This document shows positions 24,840 to 33,709 of a stretch of 64,000 bases of DNA, one piece after another. Made by a program: the position numbers and the translations under genes. The notes under the pieces were generated by a model. That model did no database searches. It was not told the DNA's origin and saw nothing but the letters and a program-made list of their open reading frames with translations. The stretch comes from Paenibacillus thalictri (GTDB taxonomy: Bacteria > Bacillota > Bacilli > Paenibacillales > NBRC-103111), in the NCBI RefSeq assembly GCF_004307995.1, contig NZ_SIRE01000002.1, positions 372,001 through 436,000 on the forward strand. Reading direction: 5' to 3'. Each line of letters starts with the position of its first letter. The stretch's first letter is position 1.

Positions 24840-25640
24840 GTGACATATTATATGAAGCCTTTGTTTAGGCTGCTGACCGAGTTGTCCTCACGCAAATTTA
24901 TTTCCAGGACAACAGGCGCCTTCGCCAAATCGAAAGTCAGCAGAACCCTTATCCCCCGTTTTGCCAAAACTTACGGTATCCGTGTGGAGGATGCCGAGAA
25001 ACATATACAGGAGTACGGTTCACTGAACGACTTTTTTACACGCCGGCTGAAAACGGGACTGCGTCCCATCGACACGGCTGTCTCAGCGGCAGTCAGTCCC
25101 GTCGATGCGCTGATTACCGGAATCGGAGACATTTCGTCGGGTCTGATGCTGAATGTCAAAGGCCAGGACTACACGATCGAGGAGTTGCTTAACCGTTCGC
25201 CGCGGACCGTTTGTTATTTAAACGGATTTTATATGGTGCTTTATTTAAGCCCAACCGACTATCACCGCATTCACTCGCCCGTAACCGGGGATATTGTGGA
25301 GAAAGAGCACGTACCGGGCAAGGTGTACCCTGTCAATGAATTTGGCCTGCGCCAGATGCGCCGGGTGCTCAGCCGGAATGAACGGCTCATTACTTACATG
25401 CAGCACGAAACCGGTGAAGTCGCCGTTGTCAAAGTGGGCGCGATGAACGTCAGCAGCATTCAATACGTTACGCCGCTGCCCCGCCATTTGGAGCGAGGCG
25501 ATGAACTGGCCTACTTCGAATTCGGCTCAACCGTCGTCCTGCTGTTCGAGAATGGAACATTCAGCCCTCGCCAAGACTTGCAGCTTGGCAGCAAAGTCAA
25601 GATGGGCGAAGCCATAGGGCAATTTCACGGCAAAAGCTAA
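24840..25640 (+). CDS. psd: Phosphatidylserine decarboxylase proenzyme
   Basis: Makes phosphatidylethanolamine from phosphatidylserine at the membrane. The proenzyme cleaves itself in the FGSTVVLLF motif (about residues 231-239), where Ser becomes the pyruvoyl group of the small alpha chain. Other marks: YGSLNDFFTRRL, VSPVDA (catalytic Asp), YHRIHSPV (catalytic His) and VGAMNVSSI. The start is GTG at 24840, with AAAGG five bases upstream; the alternative ATG at 24852 has no SD at a normal distance. The usual partner pssA is not adjacent. Confidence 0.94.
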   Translation: MTYYMKPLFRLLTELSSRKFISRTTGAFAKSKVSRTLIPRFAKTYGIRVEDAEKHIQEYGSLNDFFTRRLKTGLRPIDTAVSAAVSPVDALITGIGDISSGLMLNVKGQDYTIEELLNRSPRTVCYLNGFYMVLYLSPTDYHRIHSPVTGDIVEKEHVPGKVYPVNEFGLRQMRRVLSRNERLITYMQHETGEVAVVKVGAMNVSSIQYVTPLPRHLERGDELAYFEFGSTVVLLFENGTFSPRQDLQLGSKVKMGEAIGQFHGKS

Positions 25641-25733
25641 TGTGCGGCTGAAGCCGAATCTCCGCCGCGAGACGATTAGCCTGCGCATCTGCCGGCTTGG
25701 CGCCCATCCGTATCCCCTGTTACAGCCTAAAAA

Positions 25734-25795
25734 AAACAGCCCCCGTCCTAGCACCTGACCGGAGTCATCCGGGAGATGCAAAGCGGGGGCTGTTT
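25734..25795. terminator. Bidirectional terminator between psd and the malic enzyme gene
   Basis: AAACAGCCCCCG pairs perfectly with CGGGGGCTGTTT across a 38-nt loop; A8 precedes it and TTTCTATT follows, so it can act for both convergent genes. Confidence 0.75.
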
Positions 25796-25822
25796 CTATT
25801 CGGATATGCTGCGCGTCAAATA

Positions 25823-27253
25823 TTATCCGCGGACATGGCGGCGGGCGACTCCCGACGCATATGCGGCATCGATGACGGCTTCTTTCACTTTTTCCACCAC
25901 ATTTTGATTAAACACGCTAGGCATGATATAAGATTCATTTAATTCTTCGTCGCTCACAACCGAAGCAATCGCCTTAGCGGCGGCCAACTTCATCTCTTCG
26001 GTAATTTTGGATGCGCGGCAATCAAGCACACCCCGGAAAATACCCGGAAAACAAAGCACGTTATTGATCTGGTTCGGATAATCGGAGCGTCCTGTCGCCA
26101 TTACACGCACATACGGCTCCGCGTCCTCCGGAGCGATCTCCGGCGTCGGATTCGCCATCGCGAAAACAATCGGATCGCGAGCCATGCTGCGCACATCGGG
26201 CACCTTCAAGACGCCCGGCCCCGATAACCCGATAAATACATCTGCGCCGATAATGACATTGGACAATGCTCCGCTTTCGCGATTCGGGTTCGTATGTTCG
26301 GCGTACCAAGCCCAAGCCGGATTGGCGTAGTCTTTCCCGGGAACGATAGCCCCTTCACGATCCACTCCGACGATATTCGTCACATTTGCGGCCTGCAATA
26401 TTTTCGTGCAAGCAATGCCCGCTGCGCCGATGCCGCAAACGACCACTTTGATGTTCTCAAGCTGTTTTTTTACGATTTTCAAAGCATTGAGCAACCCAGC
26501 CAAAATTACAACCGCCGTTCCATGCTGATCGTCGTGGAATACGGGAATGTCCAATTCTTCGATCAGCCGCTCTTCGATCTCAAAACACCGCGGCGAAGAA
26601 ATATCCTCCAGGTTGATGCCGCCGAAGGTAGGGGCAAGCGCCTTTACCGTGCGGATAATCTCTTCGGTATCTTGGGTATCCAAGCAGATGGGAAACGCAT
26701 CCACACCCGCCATCTGCTTAAACAGCATCGCTTTGCCTTCCATCACCGGCATTGCCGCTTCCGGACCGATGTTGCCGAGCCCAAGCACCGCCGAACCGTC
26801 CGACACGACGGCTACCGTGTTGCGTTTGATCGTCAGCGAGAACGCTTTGGACGGATCCTCGTGAATGGCCATACATACGCGGGCAACTCCTGGAGTATAA
26901 ACCCGGGACAAATCGTCGCGGTTTTTGATCGGCATCTTGGGAGTCGTTTCGATTTTACCGCCGAGATGCATCAGGAACGTCTGGTCGGATACGTTGATGA
27001 CTTTAACCCCGGGCAGCGCCCCTATTTTCTCAACAAGCGCGTCGGTGCGGCTCTGGTCGTTCATATGGACGGTGATGTCCCGGACTGTGGTCGTTTTGCC
27101 GGACTGGCTTACGTCGATGGCGATGACGTCGCCGCCTGCTTCGTTGATCGCCGTAGCGATTTTACCGAAGGACACCGCCTGTTTCTCCATTTCAAGCCTC
27201 AAAATGATGCTGGTGCTGCCGCCAATTGATCCTGCCACTTGAGTAATCGTCAC
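25823..27253 (-). CDS. Malic enzyme with N-terminal ACT domain
   Basis: Oxidative decarboxylation of malate to pyruvate. An ACT-like regulatory domain occupies about residues 12-90 (SIILRLEMEKQAVSFGKIATAI...VHMNDQS), followed by the catalytic domains: RVYTPGVARVC (catalytic Tyr), AVLGLGNIGPEAAMPVMEGKA, the catalytic Lys in that region, EDISSPRCFEIEERL (metal ligands), HDDQHGTAVV, and Rossmann GIGAAGIA. The ACT domain suggests control by a small ligand. The first codon is GTG overlapping the SD; another GTG 15 bases inside is possible. Standing alone between psd and a MocR gene. Confidence 0.92.
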   Translation of the reverse strand: MTITQVAGSIGGSTSIILRLEMEKQAVSFGKIATAINEAGGDVIAIDVSQSGKTTTVRDITVHMNDQSRTDALVEKIGALPGVKVINVSDQTFLMHLGGKIETTPKMPIKNRDDLSRVYTPGVARVCMAIHEDPSKAFSLTIKRNTVAVVSDGSAVLGLGNIGPEAAMPVMEGKAMLFKQMAGVDAFPICLDTQDTEEIIRTVKALAPTFGGINLEDISSPRCFEIEERLIEELDIPVFHDDQHGTAVVILAGLLNALKIVKKQLENIKVVVCGIGAAGIACTKILQAANVTNIVGVDREGAIVPGKDYANPAWAWYAEHTNPNRESGALSNVIIGADVFIGLSGPGVLKVPDVRSMARDPIVFAMANPTPEIAPEDAEPYVRVMATGRSDYPNQINNVLCFPGIFRGVLDCRASKITEEMKLAAAKAIASVVSDEELNESYIMPSVFNQNVVEKVKEAVIDAAYASGVARRHVRG

Positions 27254-27363
27254 TCCTCTTCTGCCAATTTGCTTTCATCTTATCATAAGCCATTGTGAGA
27301 TCATAATCAGCGGATAAGGGCCACGCGAAGCCTTTCCATGAATACGCAACTGCAAGCTGAAGT

Positions 27364-28824
27364 TTAGACGAGATCTTCTTTAGCCTGCCGCATAAGTTCC
27401 ACACCCTGCTCCATTTGCTCCAAACTCAGCTTAGAAAAATTAAAGTATGCCCCGTACCGGACGTTTCCGCCTGCGGATTCAACACCATCTCCGCCCCCGG
27501 CCACCGCCTCCGACCATCTGACGCCAAGCCGGCCGCACGCCGTTTTACACGCCGCATACGTGTGCTTATCCCCTTTCCACCATCCGAAAATGTGCAGCCC
27601 GGCATCGCCTTCCGTCCATTCGAAGCAATCCGACAATCCGCTGTGCAGCAGCTCCCGCAAGTAGATGAACTTGCGGCCGTACAGCCGCTTCATCCTGCGC
27701 ATATGGCGTTCATAGTGACCGCTCTGCATAAATGCGGCAAGCGCCTTTTGCTCCAGCAGACCGGTCGGCTGCGGTTCGAACAGCTCCTTGGCTTTGCACA
27801 TCGGGACGACCAGGTCCTCGGGAAGCACAGCGTAGCCGACCCGGATAAAGCCGGGCAGCGTTTTGGAGAAGCTGCCGACATACACCACCCTGCCTTCGCG
27901 GTCCAGCGCTTTGAGCGGTTCCACCGGCCTGCCGCGGTGGCGGAATTCGCTGTCGTAATCGTCTTCGATGATGATCGCGCCGTTTTCCCGCGCCCACTCC
28001 AGCAGCTCCAGACGTCGCTGGAGGCTGAGTACCACGCCGGTTGGGAACTGGCGGCTCGGCGTAACAAACAGCAGCTTCGACCGCCAATTGCCGGGGATGA
28101 TGCCTTCGGCATCCAGCTCAGCCGCAATGGTGCTGCCTCCCGCCGAGCGAACTGCCTTGCCGATGCCGCCGTATCCGGGCTCTTCCACAATAACGCCGTC
28201 CCCTGTTCCGACAAGCAGCTGAGCAAGCAGGGCAATCGCTTGCATCGAGCCGTTGACGATGACAATTTGCTCTGGCTGAGCGGATATTCCCCGCGCTCGC
28301 CGCAAATATTGCGCGATGCTTCTGCGGAGTCCGGCATCGCCTTGCGATGGTTCAAACACGTGACGGGGATCCAGGCTCGCAGCTTTGGCCTCGGCAAATA
28401 AACAGCGATTCCATGCTTCGGTTGGAAAACCTTCCACATCGGCCGAGCCCAGATGAAAATCGTATAAGGTCGGCGTACCGACTACAGCGCGCCGAAGCTC
28501 CGACTCCTGCACCCGCCTTCCCCATGCGGAAAACGTAATCGGCTGCGCGGTTGTTCCATCCGGCTGTGAATGTCTTTGCGCATAAGCGGCAAAGGTGCCT
28601 CTGCCGACGCCCGCCGAAACGTAACCGTCGGCGGCCAGCATATCGTACGCCTGATTCACCGTACCCCGAGACAGCTCATATTGGCGGGCCAGCTCCCTGC
28701 TGGACGGCAGCCGGGATCCATAAGCAATGTCCCCTTTGACGATCATATCTTTTAAAGCATGGTAAAGCGCATCGAGCTTTCCCGGATATTGACGCATATA
28801 CGACTGAAGCGGCACATGGAACAA
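27364..28824 (-). CDS. MocR/PdxR-family transcriptional regulator
   Basis: GntR-type winged helix (about residues 10-80: GDIAYGSRLPSSRELARQYELSRGTVNQAYDML) joined to an aminotransferase-fold domain that binds PLP; FIEDDYDSEF-like IIEDDYDSEFR and the SFSKTLPG segment hold the expected Asp and Lys. A longer frame runs upstream, but GGAGGT lies 8 nt before TTG at 28824, giving a family-typical N-terminus MFHVPLQSYM; I chose this TTG. Divergent from a flavin-binding oxidase-like gene with paired repeats between, so it likely regulates that gene in response to PLP or a related amine (inference). Confidence 0.88.
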   Translation of the reverse strand: MFHVPLQSYMRQYPGKLDALYHALKDMIVKGDIAYGSRLPSSRELARQYELSRGTVNQAYDMLAADGYVSAGVGRGTFAAYAQRHSQPDGTTAQPITFSAWGRRVQESELRRAVVGTPTLYDFHLGSADVEGFPTEAWNRCLFAEAKAASLDPRHVFEPSQGDAGLRRSIAQYLRRARGISAQPEQIVIVNGSMQAIALLAQLLVGTGDGVIVEEPGYGGIGKAVRSAGGSTIAAELDAEGIIPGNWRSKLLFVTPSRQFPTGVVLSLQRRLELLEWARENGAIIIEDDYDSEFRHRGRPVEPLKALDREGRVVYVGSFSKTLPGFIRVGYAVLPEDLVVPMCKAKELFEPQPTGLLEQKALAAFMQSGHYERHMRRMKRLYGRKFIYLRELLHSGLSDCFEWTEGDAGLHIFGWWKGDKHTYAACKTACGRLGVRWSEAVAGGGDGVESAGGNVRYGAYFNFSKLSLEQMEQGVELMRQAKEDLV

Positions 28825-28846
28825 AACAGTCCACCTCCATAGTTTG

Positions 28847-28870
28847 ATTGGACCACTCATTATTGGTCCA
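28847..28870. promoter_or_regulatory. Paired operator between the MocR and oxidase-like genes
   Basis: Direct repeats ATTGGACCA (28847-28855) and ATTGGTCCA (28862-28870), start-to-start 15 bp; GGACCA and TGGTCC also form an inverted repeat. Direct repeats are typical of MocR sites. Position suits control of both divergent genes. Confidence 0.55.
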
Positions 28871-28963
28871 TTCATTTATCTCTAAATTGGATCTTTTTAA
28901 AGACCATTATTAGCATTATTCTATATCCAATGCAAATGGTATCTTGAGGGGAGCGTCAGACGA

Positions 28964-29593
28964 ATGAGAAGAAAAGAATTTGAGGTTTTGAATGAAGAGG
29001 AAACTTCACAATTTTTACAGGAGATGAGCTTCGGCTTTCTTGGTACGACCGGGGACGACGGTTGGCCGCTGGTCACGCCGCTCAACTTTGTCTATCACGA
29101 GGGGGCGATTTATTTTCACGGCAGCAAGTTTGGACAGAAGATGGATTTCCTTAAACAGCGCCCTAAGGTAACCTTCTCGGTTGCCAAAGAATACGCCATT
29201 ATCCCATCATATTTCACAGATCCCAAGCTGGCCTGTCCGGCTACCGCCTTTTTCAAATCGGTGCTTGTTCGCGGTTATGCCGTTCCCCTTGAAGACCCTC
29301 GGGAAAAAGCGGACGCGCTTGGCGCTTTCATGCGAAAGCTGCAGCCGGAGGGCGGTTATGAGCCGATCGATCCCAACGATAAGGAATATTTGAAAAATCT
29401 GAACGGCGTGTCCGTAGTCCGTATCGAAGTCGCCGAGCTAACGGCCAAATACAAATTTGGGCAAAATATGGCCGAAGCCAGACGCGAAAAGGTGATTGAC
29501 AGCCTGGTAGAACGTAATACCGGCCTGGACGCGGAAACAGCCGAACTGATGCGCCAATATTGTCCGCATCATCGTAAGCCGCTTGGGGATTAA
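28964..29593 (+). CDS. Pyridoxamine 5'-phosphate oxidase-like (Nim-type) flavin-binding protein
   Basis: Split-barrel flavoprotein family that includes PNPOx and NimA. N-terminal region FGFLGTTGDDGWPLVTPLNFVYHEGAIYFHGSKFGQKMDFL is the typical FMN-binding beta-barrel start; a helical C-terminal part (about residues 150-209) ends in a Cys/His pair (YCPHH). SD GGGGAG precedes ATG. Divergent from a MocR regulator, a frequent pairing, which points to pyridoxal-type or amine chemistry, though the reaction cannot be read from sequence. Confidence 0.82.
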   Translation: MRRKEFEVLNEEETSQFLQEMSFGFLGTTGDDGWPLVTPLNFVYHEGAIYFHGSKFGQKMDFLKQRPKVTFSVAKEYAIIPSYFTDPKLACPATAFFKSVLVRGYAVPLEDPREKADALGAFMRKLQPEGGYEPIDPNDKEYLKNLNGVSVVRIEVAELTAKYKFGQNMAEARREKVIDSLVERNTGLDAETAELMRQYCPHHRKPLGD

Positions 29594-29650
29594 TCATCAA
29601 GGGACAAGGCCGCGCCGGTTGGTGCAGCATGCCGCTGCCCCTAACATAAA

Positions 29651-29680
29651 GAAACACCCGGCGATTGCGCCGGGTGTTTC
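29651..29680. terminator. Bidirectional terminator
   Basis: Perfect 13-bp stem GAAACACCCGGCG/CGCCGGGTGTTTC with a 4-nt loop between the convergent flavoprotein and kduI genes. Confidence 0.85.
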
Positions 29681-29697
29681 TGCATACTGCCTATGTT

Positions 29698-30531
29698 TTA
29701 TTTCAAGTCCTGCATAGCTACCATGTCCATGTCGGCAAATACTTGGTTTTCGCCAGCCATACCCCAAATGAACGTGTAGTTTTGCGAGCCCACGCCGCTA
29801 TGGATGGACCAGCTTGGGGAGATCACCGCTTGCTCGTTGCGCACCACAAGGTGGCGGGTTTCGGTTGGCTCGCCCATCATGTGGAAGACAACGGCATCAT
29901 CGGCCATATCGAAGTAAAGGTATACTTCGGAACGGCGGTTGTGCGTATGGCAAGGCATCGTGTTCCACATGTTGCCCGGCTTAAGCAGCGTCATGCCCAT
30001 GACGAGCTGACAGCTTTTTACGCCATTTTCGTGAATGAATCTGTAGATCGTACGTTCGTTGGACGTTTCGATCGATCCGAGATGCTGAGCTTCAGCTCCG
30101 CTGATCGCCACTTTTTCCGTCGGATAGTTTTTGTGAGCCGGTGTGGAGTTCAAGTAAAAACGCGCCGGTTTGGCCGCATCAGCACTTGTGAAAATAACTT
30201 CTTGATTGCCCAGACCGACATACAGGCAGTCTCTGGTTTCCAAATCGTATGCAGTTCCGTCAACGGTTACGGTTCCTTTGCCGCCGATATTGATGATGCC
30301 GATTTCGCGGCGTGCGAGGAAATAGTCCGCTCCCATGTCATGCTTGTCCGCTTGCAATTTAATCGGCTCGGATGTAGGAACGGCTGCGCCTGTAATATAA
30401 CGGTCAACGTGGCTGTATACAAGGGTCAGTTTGCCTTCAACAAACAATTTTTCAATTAAAAATTCTTCTCTTAAACGTTCCGTATCGTAGGTTTTCGTTT
30501 CTCTTGGGTTCGTAGCGTAGCGAATTTCCAT
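29698..30531 (-). CDS. kduI: 5-dehydro-4-deoxy-D-glucuronate isomerase
   Basis: Isomerises 5-keto-4-deoxyuronate from pectin breakdown toward 2-keto-3-deoxygluconate. The cupin-type metal site is visible: CHTHNRRSEVYLYF (two His and Glu) and the later His in SWSIHSG. The N-terminus MEIRYATNPRE is the family's usual one; 276 residues is normal length. A longer frame upstream is ignored because GGGAGG sits 12 nt before this ATG. The usual partner kduD is not adjacent, but uxuA and an HpcH/HpaI aldolase occur near the right end of the window. Confidence 0.95.
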   Translation of the reverse strand: MEIRYATNPRETKTYDTERLREEFLIEKLFVEGKLTLVYSHVDRYITGAAVPTSEPIKLQADKHDMGADYFLARREIGIINIGGKGTVTVDGTAYDLETRDCLYVGLGNQEVIFTSADAAKPARFYLNSTPAHKNYPTEKVAISGAEAQHLGSIETSNERTIYRFIHENGVKSCQLVMGMTLLKPGNMWNTMPCHTHNRRSEVYLYFDMADDAVVFHMMGEPTETRHLVVRNEQAVISPSWSIHSGVGSQNYTFIWGMAGENQVFADMDMVAMQDLK

Positions 30532-30571
30532 GTAAATGAAAAGCCTCCCTAAAATAAATTGTATACCGCAC

Positions 30572-30586
30572 ATTAAACGTTTCAAT
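30572..30586 (-). promoter_or_regulatory. Candidate LacI-type operator upstream of kduI
   Basis: Minus-strand ATTGAAACGTTTAAT is nearly palindromic around the AAACGTTT core, the form of LacI-family (for example KdgR or CcpA-like) operators. A TATACA -10-like hexamer lies just downstream. Confidence 0.4.
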
Positions 30587-30782
30587 TTGCCATGTTAACG
30601 TGTGCGATAATTTCCTTATCTATCGTACCATAAAGCGTGATGTAAGAAAAGCCGCTGCCCGCCGCAAACCTCGAACATGCCGTTCCGGAAATGAGCGGAA
30701 TAGATGTGGCTTCGCCTGCGCAATTGGTGTATAATATCTGCAAAATGTTTTCAGTAACCCAAATTGGGAAGGAATGACTTGC

Positions 30783-32087
30783 ATGCATCCACTTGCGCAA
30801 CAGCTGAATGAGACGATTCGTAAAGAAAACCCTCATCTCCACGAAATGTTATCCGATCTTGGAAAATTGATTTATTTTCCGAAGGAGGGCATTTTGAGCC
30901 AATCAGCGGAAGCCAAAGCGAAAGCGAAGAAGTTCAACGCCACCATCGGCACCGCGCTGGAAAACGGCGCACCGATGCATTTGAAAGTAATTCAAGACAC
31001 TTTATCGGCATACAATCCGAAGGATATTTACGAATATGCCCCACCGGCAGGCAAACCGGAGCTGCGCACCGCATGGCGCGCCAAAATGCTGGAAGAAAAC
31101 CCGTCGCTTCAAGGAAAGCAAGTCGGCAATCCGATTGCAACCAATGCGCTGACCCACGGTCTGAGCATCGTAGCCGATCTGTTCGCAGATCCCGGGGACG
31201 CGGTCATTATCCCTGACAAAAACTGGGAAAATTACGAGCTGACTTTTGGCATCCGCCGCGGTGCGGAAATCGTCAATTACCCGCTGTACAACGAACAGCG
31301 CAAATTCAACGCCGCCGGTCTGCAAGAAGCCATCTTGGCGCAAAAAGACAAAGGCAAAGCGATTGTTGTCCTTAACTTCCCGAACAACCCGACCGGTTAT
31401 ACGCCGCTTGCCGAAGAGGGCCGCAGCATCGTGGCCGCTATCCAAGCCGGCGCCGAAGCCGGCATCAATATTGTCGCCGTCACGGACGATGCTTATTTCG
31501 GTCTGTTTTTCGAAAATTCCTTACAAGAATCGCTGGCCGGCCAGCTTGCGGACCTGCATCCCCGGGTGCTTTCCGTGAAGGTTGACGGCGCAACAAAAGA
31601 AGAGTACGTTTGGGGCTTCCGCGTCGGCTTTATCACTTATGTCGGTCAACCCGACGCAACATTAGCCGCACTGGAGCAAAAAACGACGGGCATTATCCGC
31701 GCCACCATCTCCAGCGGACCGCATCCGTCGCAAACTTTCGTGCTGCACGCGCTGCAATCGCCGGACTTCCAAACGCAGAAAGCCGAAAAGTTTCAAATCA
31801 TGAAAGGCCGCGCCAACAAAGTCAAGGAATTGCTGGATACGGGCAAATTTGACGATGTATGGGAATATTACCCTTTCAATTCGGGTTACTTTATGTGCCT
31901 CAAATTAAAAAACGTCGACGCTGAAACATTGCGTCAGCATTTGCTCAACCAATACGGGGTCGGCACGATCGCTTTGGGCGCAACCGACCTGCGCGTCGCT
32001 TTCTCTTGCATTGAAGAAGCGAATCTGGAAGAGCTGTTTAACACGATTTACCAGGGTGTGCTTGATCTGGTGAAGGTCGCCCCCTAA
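30783..32087 (+). CDS. Class I/II PLP-dependent aminotransferase
   Basis: Fold-type I aminotransferase. Marks: NALTHGLSIVADLF, the PLP-stacking NFPNNPTGY, TDDAYFGLFF (Asp and Tyr contacting the cofactor), the Schiff-base Lys region VKVDGATKEEYVWGFRVGF (Lys at about residue 275 with the following Arg) and a C-terminal LRVAFS for carboxylate binding. The ATG at 30774 overlaps its SD; GGGAAGGA is well spaced for ATG 30783, giving MHPLAQQL and 434 residues. The specific amino acid is unknown. A standalone gene; the following 900 bp contain no gene. Confidence 0.85.
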   Translation: MHPLAQQLNETIRKENPHLHEMLSDLGKLIYFPKEGILSQSAEAKAKAKKFNATIGTALENGAPMHLKVIQDTLSAYNPKDIYEYAPPAGKPELRTAWRAKMLEENPSLQGKQVGNPIATNALTHGLSIVADLFADPGDAVIIPDKNWENYELTFGIRRGAEIVNYPLYNEQRKFNAAGLQEAILAQKDKGKAIVVLNFPNNPTGYTPLAEEGRSIVAAIQAGAEAGINIVAVTDDAYFGLFFENSLQESLAGQLADLHPRVLSVKVDGATKEEYVWGFRVGFITYVGQPDATLAALEQKTTGIIRATISSGPHPSQTFVLHALQSPDFQTQKAEKFQIMKGRANKVKELLDTGKFDDVWEYYPFNSGYFMCLKLKNVDAETLRQHLLNQYGVGTIALGATDLRVAFSCIEEANLEELFNTIYQGVLDLVKVAP

Positions 32088-32166
32088 CTCCCCCATCGGG
32101 GGACCCCAGGCGCTGCGCCCTGGACCCGCCGCGGTAGAGGTGGAGGGTGCCTCGGGCCCGCGCCTG

Positions 32167-32205
32167 GGCGTTTATGGTTTTGCTGCCGCAAAACCTATAA
32201 ACGCC
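32167..32205. repeat. Long near-perfect hairpin ahead of the tandem repeat
   Basis: GGCGTTTATGGTTTTGC pairs with GCAAAACC-TATAAACGCC with a single bulged base and a short loop. No T tract follows. Upstream, 32089-32103 (TCCCCC/GGGGGA) and CCAGGCGC/GCGCCCTGG form further GC hairpins after the aminotransferase gene. Confidence 0.7.
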
Positions 32206-32206
32206 G

Positions 32207-32600
32207 CGCTTTACTTTGGGTGCGGATGACGCGGGGCGCGACTTTGTGCCTCGGGCTCGCGTTTGTCCCGCCTCCTTTTCGCTGACGCTTAAGGTTGGCG
32301 GGACACGCTTTACTTTGGGTGCGGATGACGCGGGGCGCGGCTTTGTGCCTCGGACCCGCGTTTCTCCCGCCTCCTTTTCGCTAACGCTTAAGGTTGGCGG
32401 GACACGCTTTACTTTGGGTGCAATGACGCGGGGCGCGGCTTTGTGCCTCGGGTTCGCGTTTCTCCCGCCTCCTTTTCGCTAGCGCTTAAGATTGGCAGGA
32501 CACGCTTTACTTTGGGTGCGATGATGCGGGGCGCGGCTTTGTGCCTCGGGTTCGCGTGTCTCCCGCCTCCTTTTCGCTAGCGCTTAAGGTTGGCGGGACA
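32207..32600. repeat. Four tandem copies of a 98-99 bp non-coding repeat
   Basis: Units at 32207, 32306, 32405 and 32503 (99, 99, 98, 98 bp) differ at a few positions. Each starts CGCTTTACTTTGGGTG and ends with GGTTGGCGGGACA; CCCGCC and GGCGGG within each unit can form a stem, TGTCCCGCC/GGCGGGACA in the first copy. A partial fifth copy (CGCTGTTTACT) follows. No frame is conserved and there are no unique spacers, so it is not a CRISPR array. Confidence 0.9.
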
Positions 32601-32638
32601 CGCTGTTTACTGCTCGCTTGAGACAAATAGTTTTAAAA

Positions 32639-32674
32639 AAGCTGTCCGCCGGATTGGGTGGATAGCTTTTTTTT
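32639..32674 (+). terminator. Rho-independent terminator after the tandem repeat
   Basis: AAGCTGTCCGCC and GGTGGATAGCTT form a 12-bp stem with two G-T pairs and a 6-nt loop, followed by T6. Between here and the VOC gene the DNA is AT-rich with no gene. Confidence 0.8.
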
Positions 32675-32905
32675 AAATAGCTATGTTAAACTTTGTTGTT
32701 GATGTTTGATATATGCGAACTAATGTTCTATAATTAGGGTAATATCACTGTTCAGAGATGAATTACCCATGGTTTTAAAGGACTGTATAGAGTGACTCGT
32801 TTGTCCGCATTGCCAAAATCCAATTGAAGCGTTCCAATGAATGTTTGAAATGAACGAAACGTGACTTATCTTTGTTATCTTGAACTGTGACAAGATGTTA
32901 ATCGT

Positions 32906-32935
32906 TTGGAAGTAATCGGTAATTATTGATAGAAT
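32906..32935 (+). promoter_or_regulatory. Likely promoter of the VOC gene
   Basis: TTGGAA and TAGAAT separated by 18 bp, about 50 bp before the start codon. Confidence 0.45.
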
Positions 32936-32986
32936 ACATATGAAGACGATCGGGTAATAAAATTGTACACATAAGGAGATAAAACT

Positions 32987-33439
32987 ATGGCAAATAACAA
33001 ATTACTGAGAATGGATAACATTGGCATTGTTGTAGAATCCCTTGATGGCGCAATCTCTTTCTTCGAGGAAATTGGCTTGAAGCTCGAAGGACGAGCTACT
33101 GTCGAAGGTGAATGGGCGGGTCGCGTAACCGGGCTGGGTTCGCAGTGCGTAGAGATCGCTATGATGGTTACCCCGGATGGCCACAGCCGGCTTGAACTTT
33201 CGCGATTCCTCACCCCACCTGCTATATCAGATCACCGAACTGCTCCTGTAAATGCCCTCGGTTATCTGCGCGTCATGTTCGCCGTTGAAGACATTGACGA
33301 ACTGGTATCCAGACTCACTAAGCATGGTGCTCAGCTCGTTGGCGAAGTGGTTCAATACGAGAACTCGTATCGGCTCTGCTACATTCGCGGACATGAAGGA
33401 ATTCTAATCGGTTTGGCAGAACAACTTGGTAATAAATAA
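32987..33439 (+). CDS. VOC-superfamily (glyoxalase-like) protein
   Basis: Two beta-alpha-beta-beta-beta modules of a vicinal oxygen chelate protein in 150 residues: MDNIGIVVESLDGAISFFEEIGL opens the first module and LRVMFAVEDIDELVSRLTKHGA the second. The C-terminal IRGHEGILIGLAEQL carries the Glu that usually binds metal. SD AAGGAGA precedes ATG. Similar stand-alone VOC proteins have roles from resistance to isomerisation; the function here is unknown. Single gene between two terminators. Confidence 0.85.
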   Translation: MANNKLLRMDNIGIVVESLDGAISFFEEIGLKLEGRATVEGEWAGRVTGLGSQCVEIAMMVTPDGHSRLELSRFLTPPAISDHRTAPVNALGYLRVMFAVEDIDELVSRLTKHGAQLVGEVVQYENSYRLCYIRGHEGILIGLAEQLGNK

Positions 33440-33613
33440 GTGTCGTTTAAAGGAACATTAGGTCTGGGCGACCCTCGGTCCCGGAAACAAGGAACGAGGA
33501 AGTAATTGCCGGGACACATTAACACCGACTAATCGCATAGCGGCCGGCAGCAAGCTGCCTTCACTCGGTGGGACTTCGTGATGCATAAACTTTAACGACG
33601 ATAGCTCAATAAG

Positions 33614-33636
33614 CCGCCTCTCAACGAGGCGGTTTT
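33614..33636 (+). terminator. Terminator after the VOC gene
   Basis: CCGCCTC-TCAAC-GAGGCGG followed by TTTT. Confidence 0.8.
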
Positions 33637-33709
33637 ACCGCCCAATGTGAAAAGGCGGCAAATTGAACTCTCGTTCCCTTTTTATTTAATTCCGTTGCTG
33701 TTGTTCCCT

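Noticed and set aside
32207..32600. CRISPR array
   Set aside because: The 98-99 bp units are contiguous with no unique spacers and there are no cas genes.
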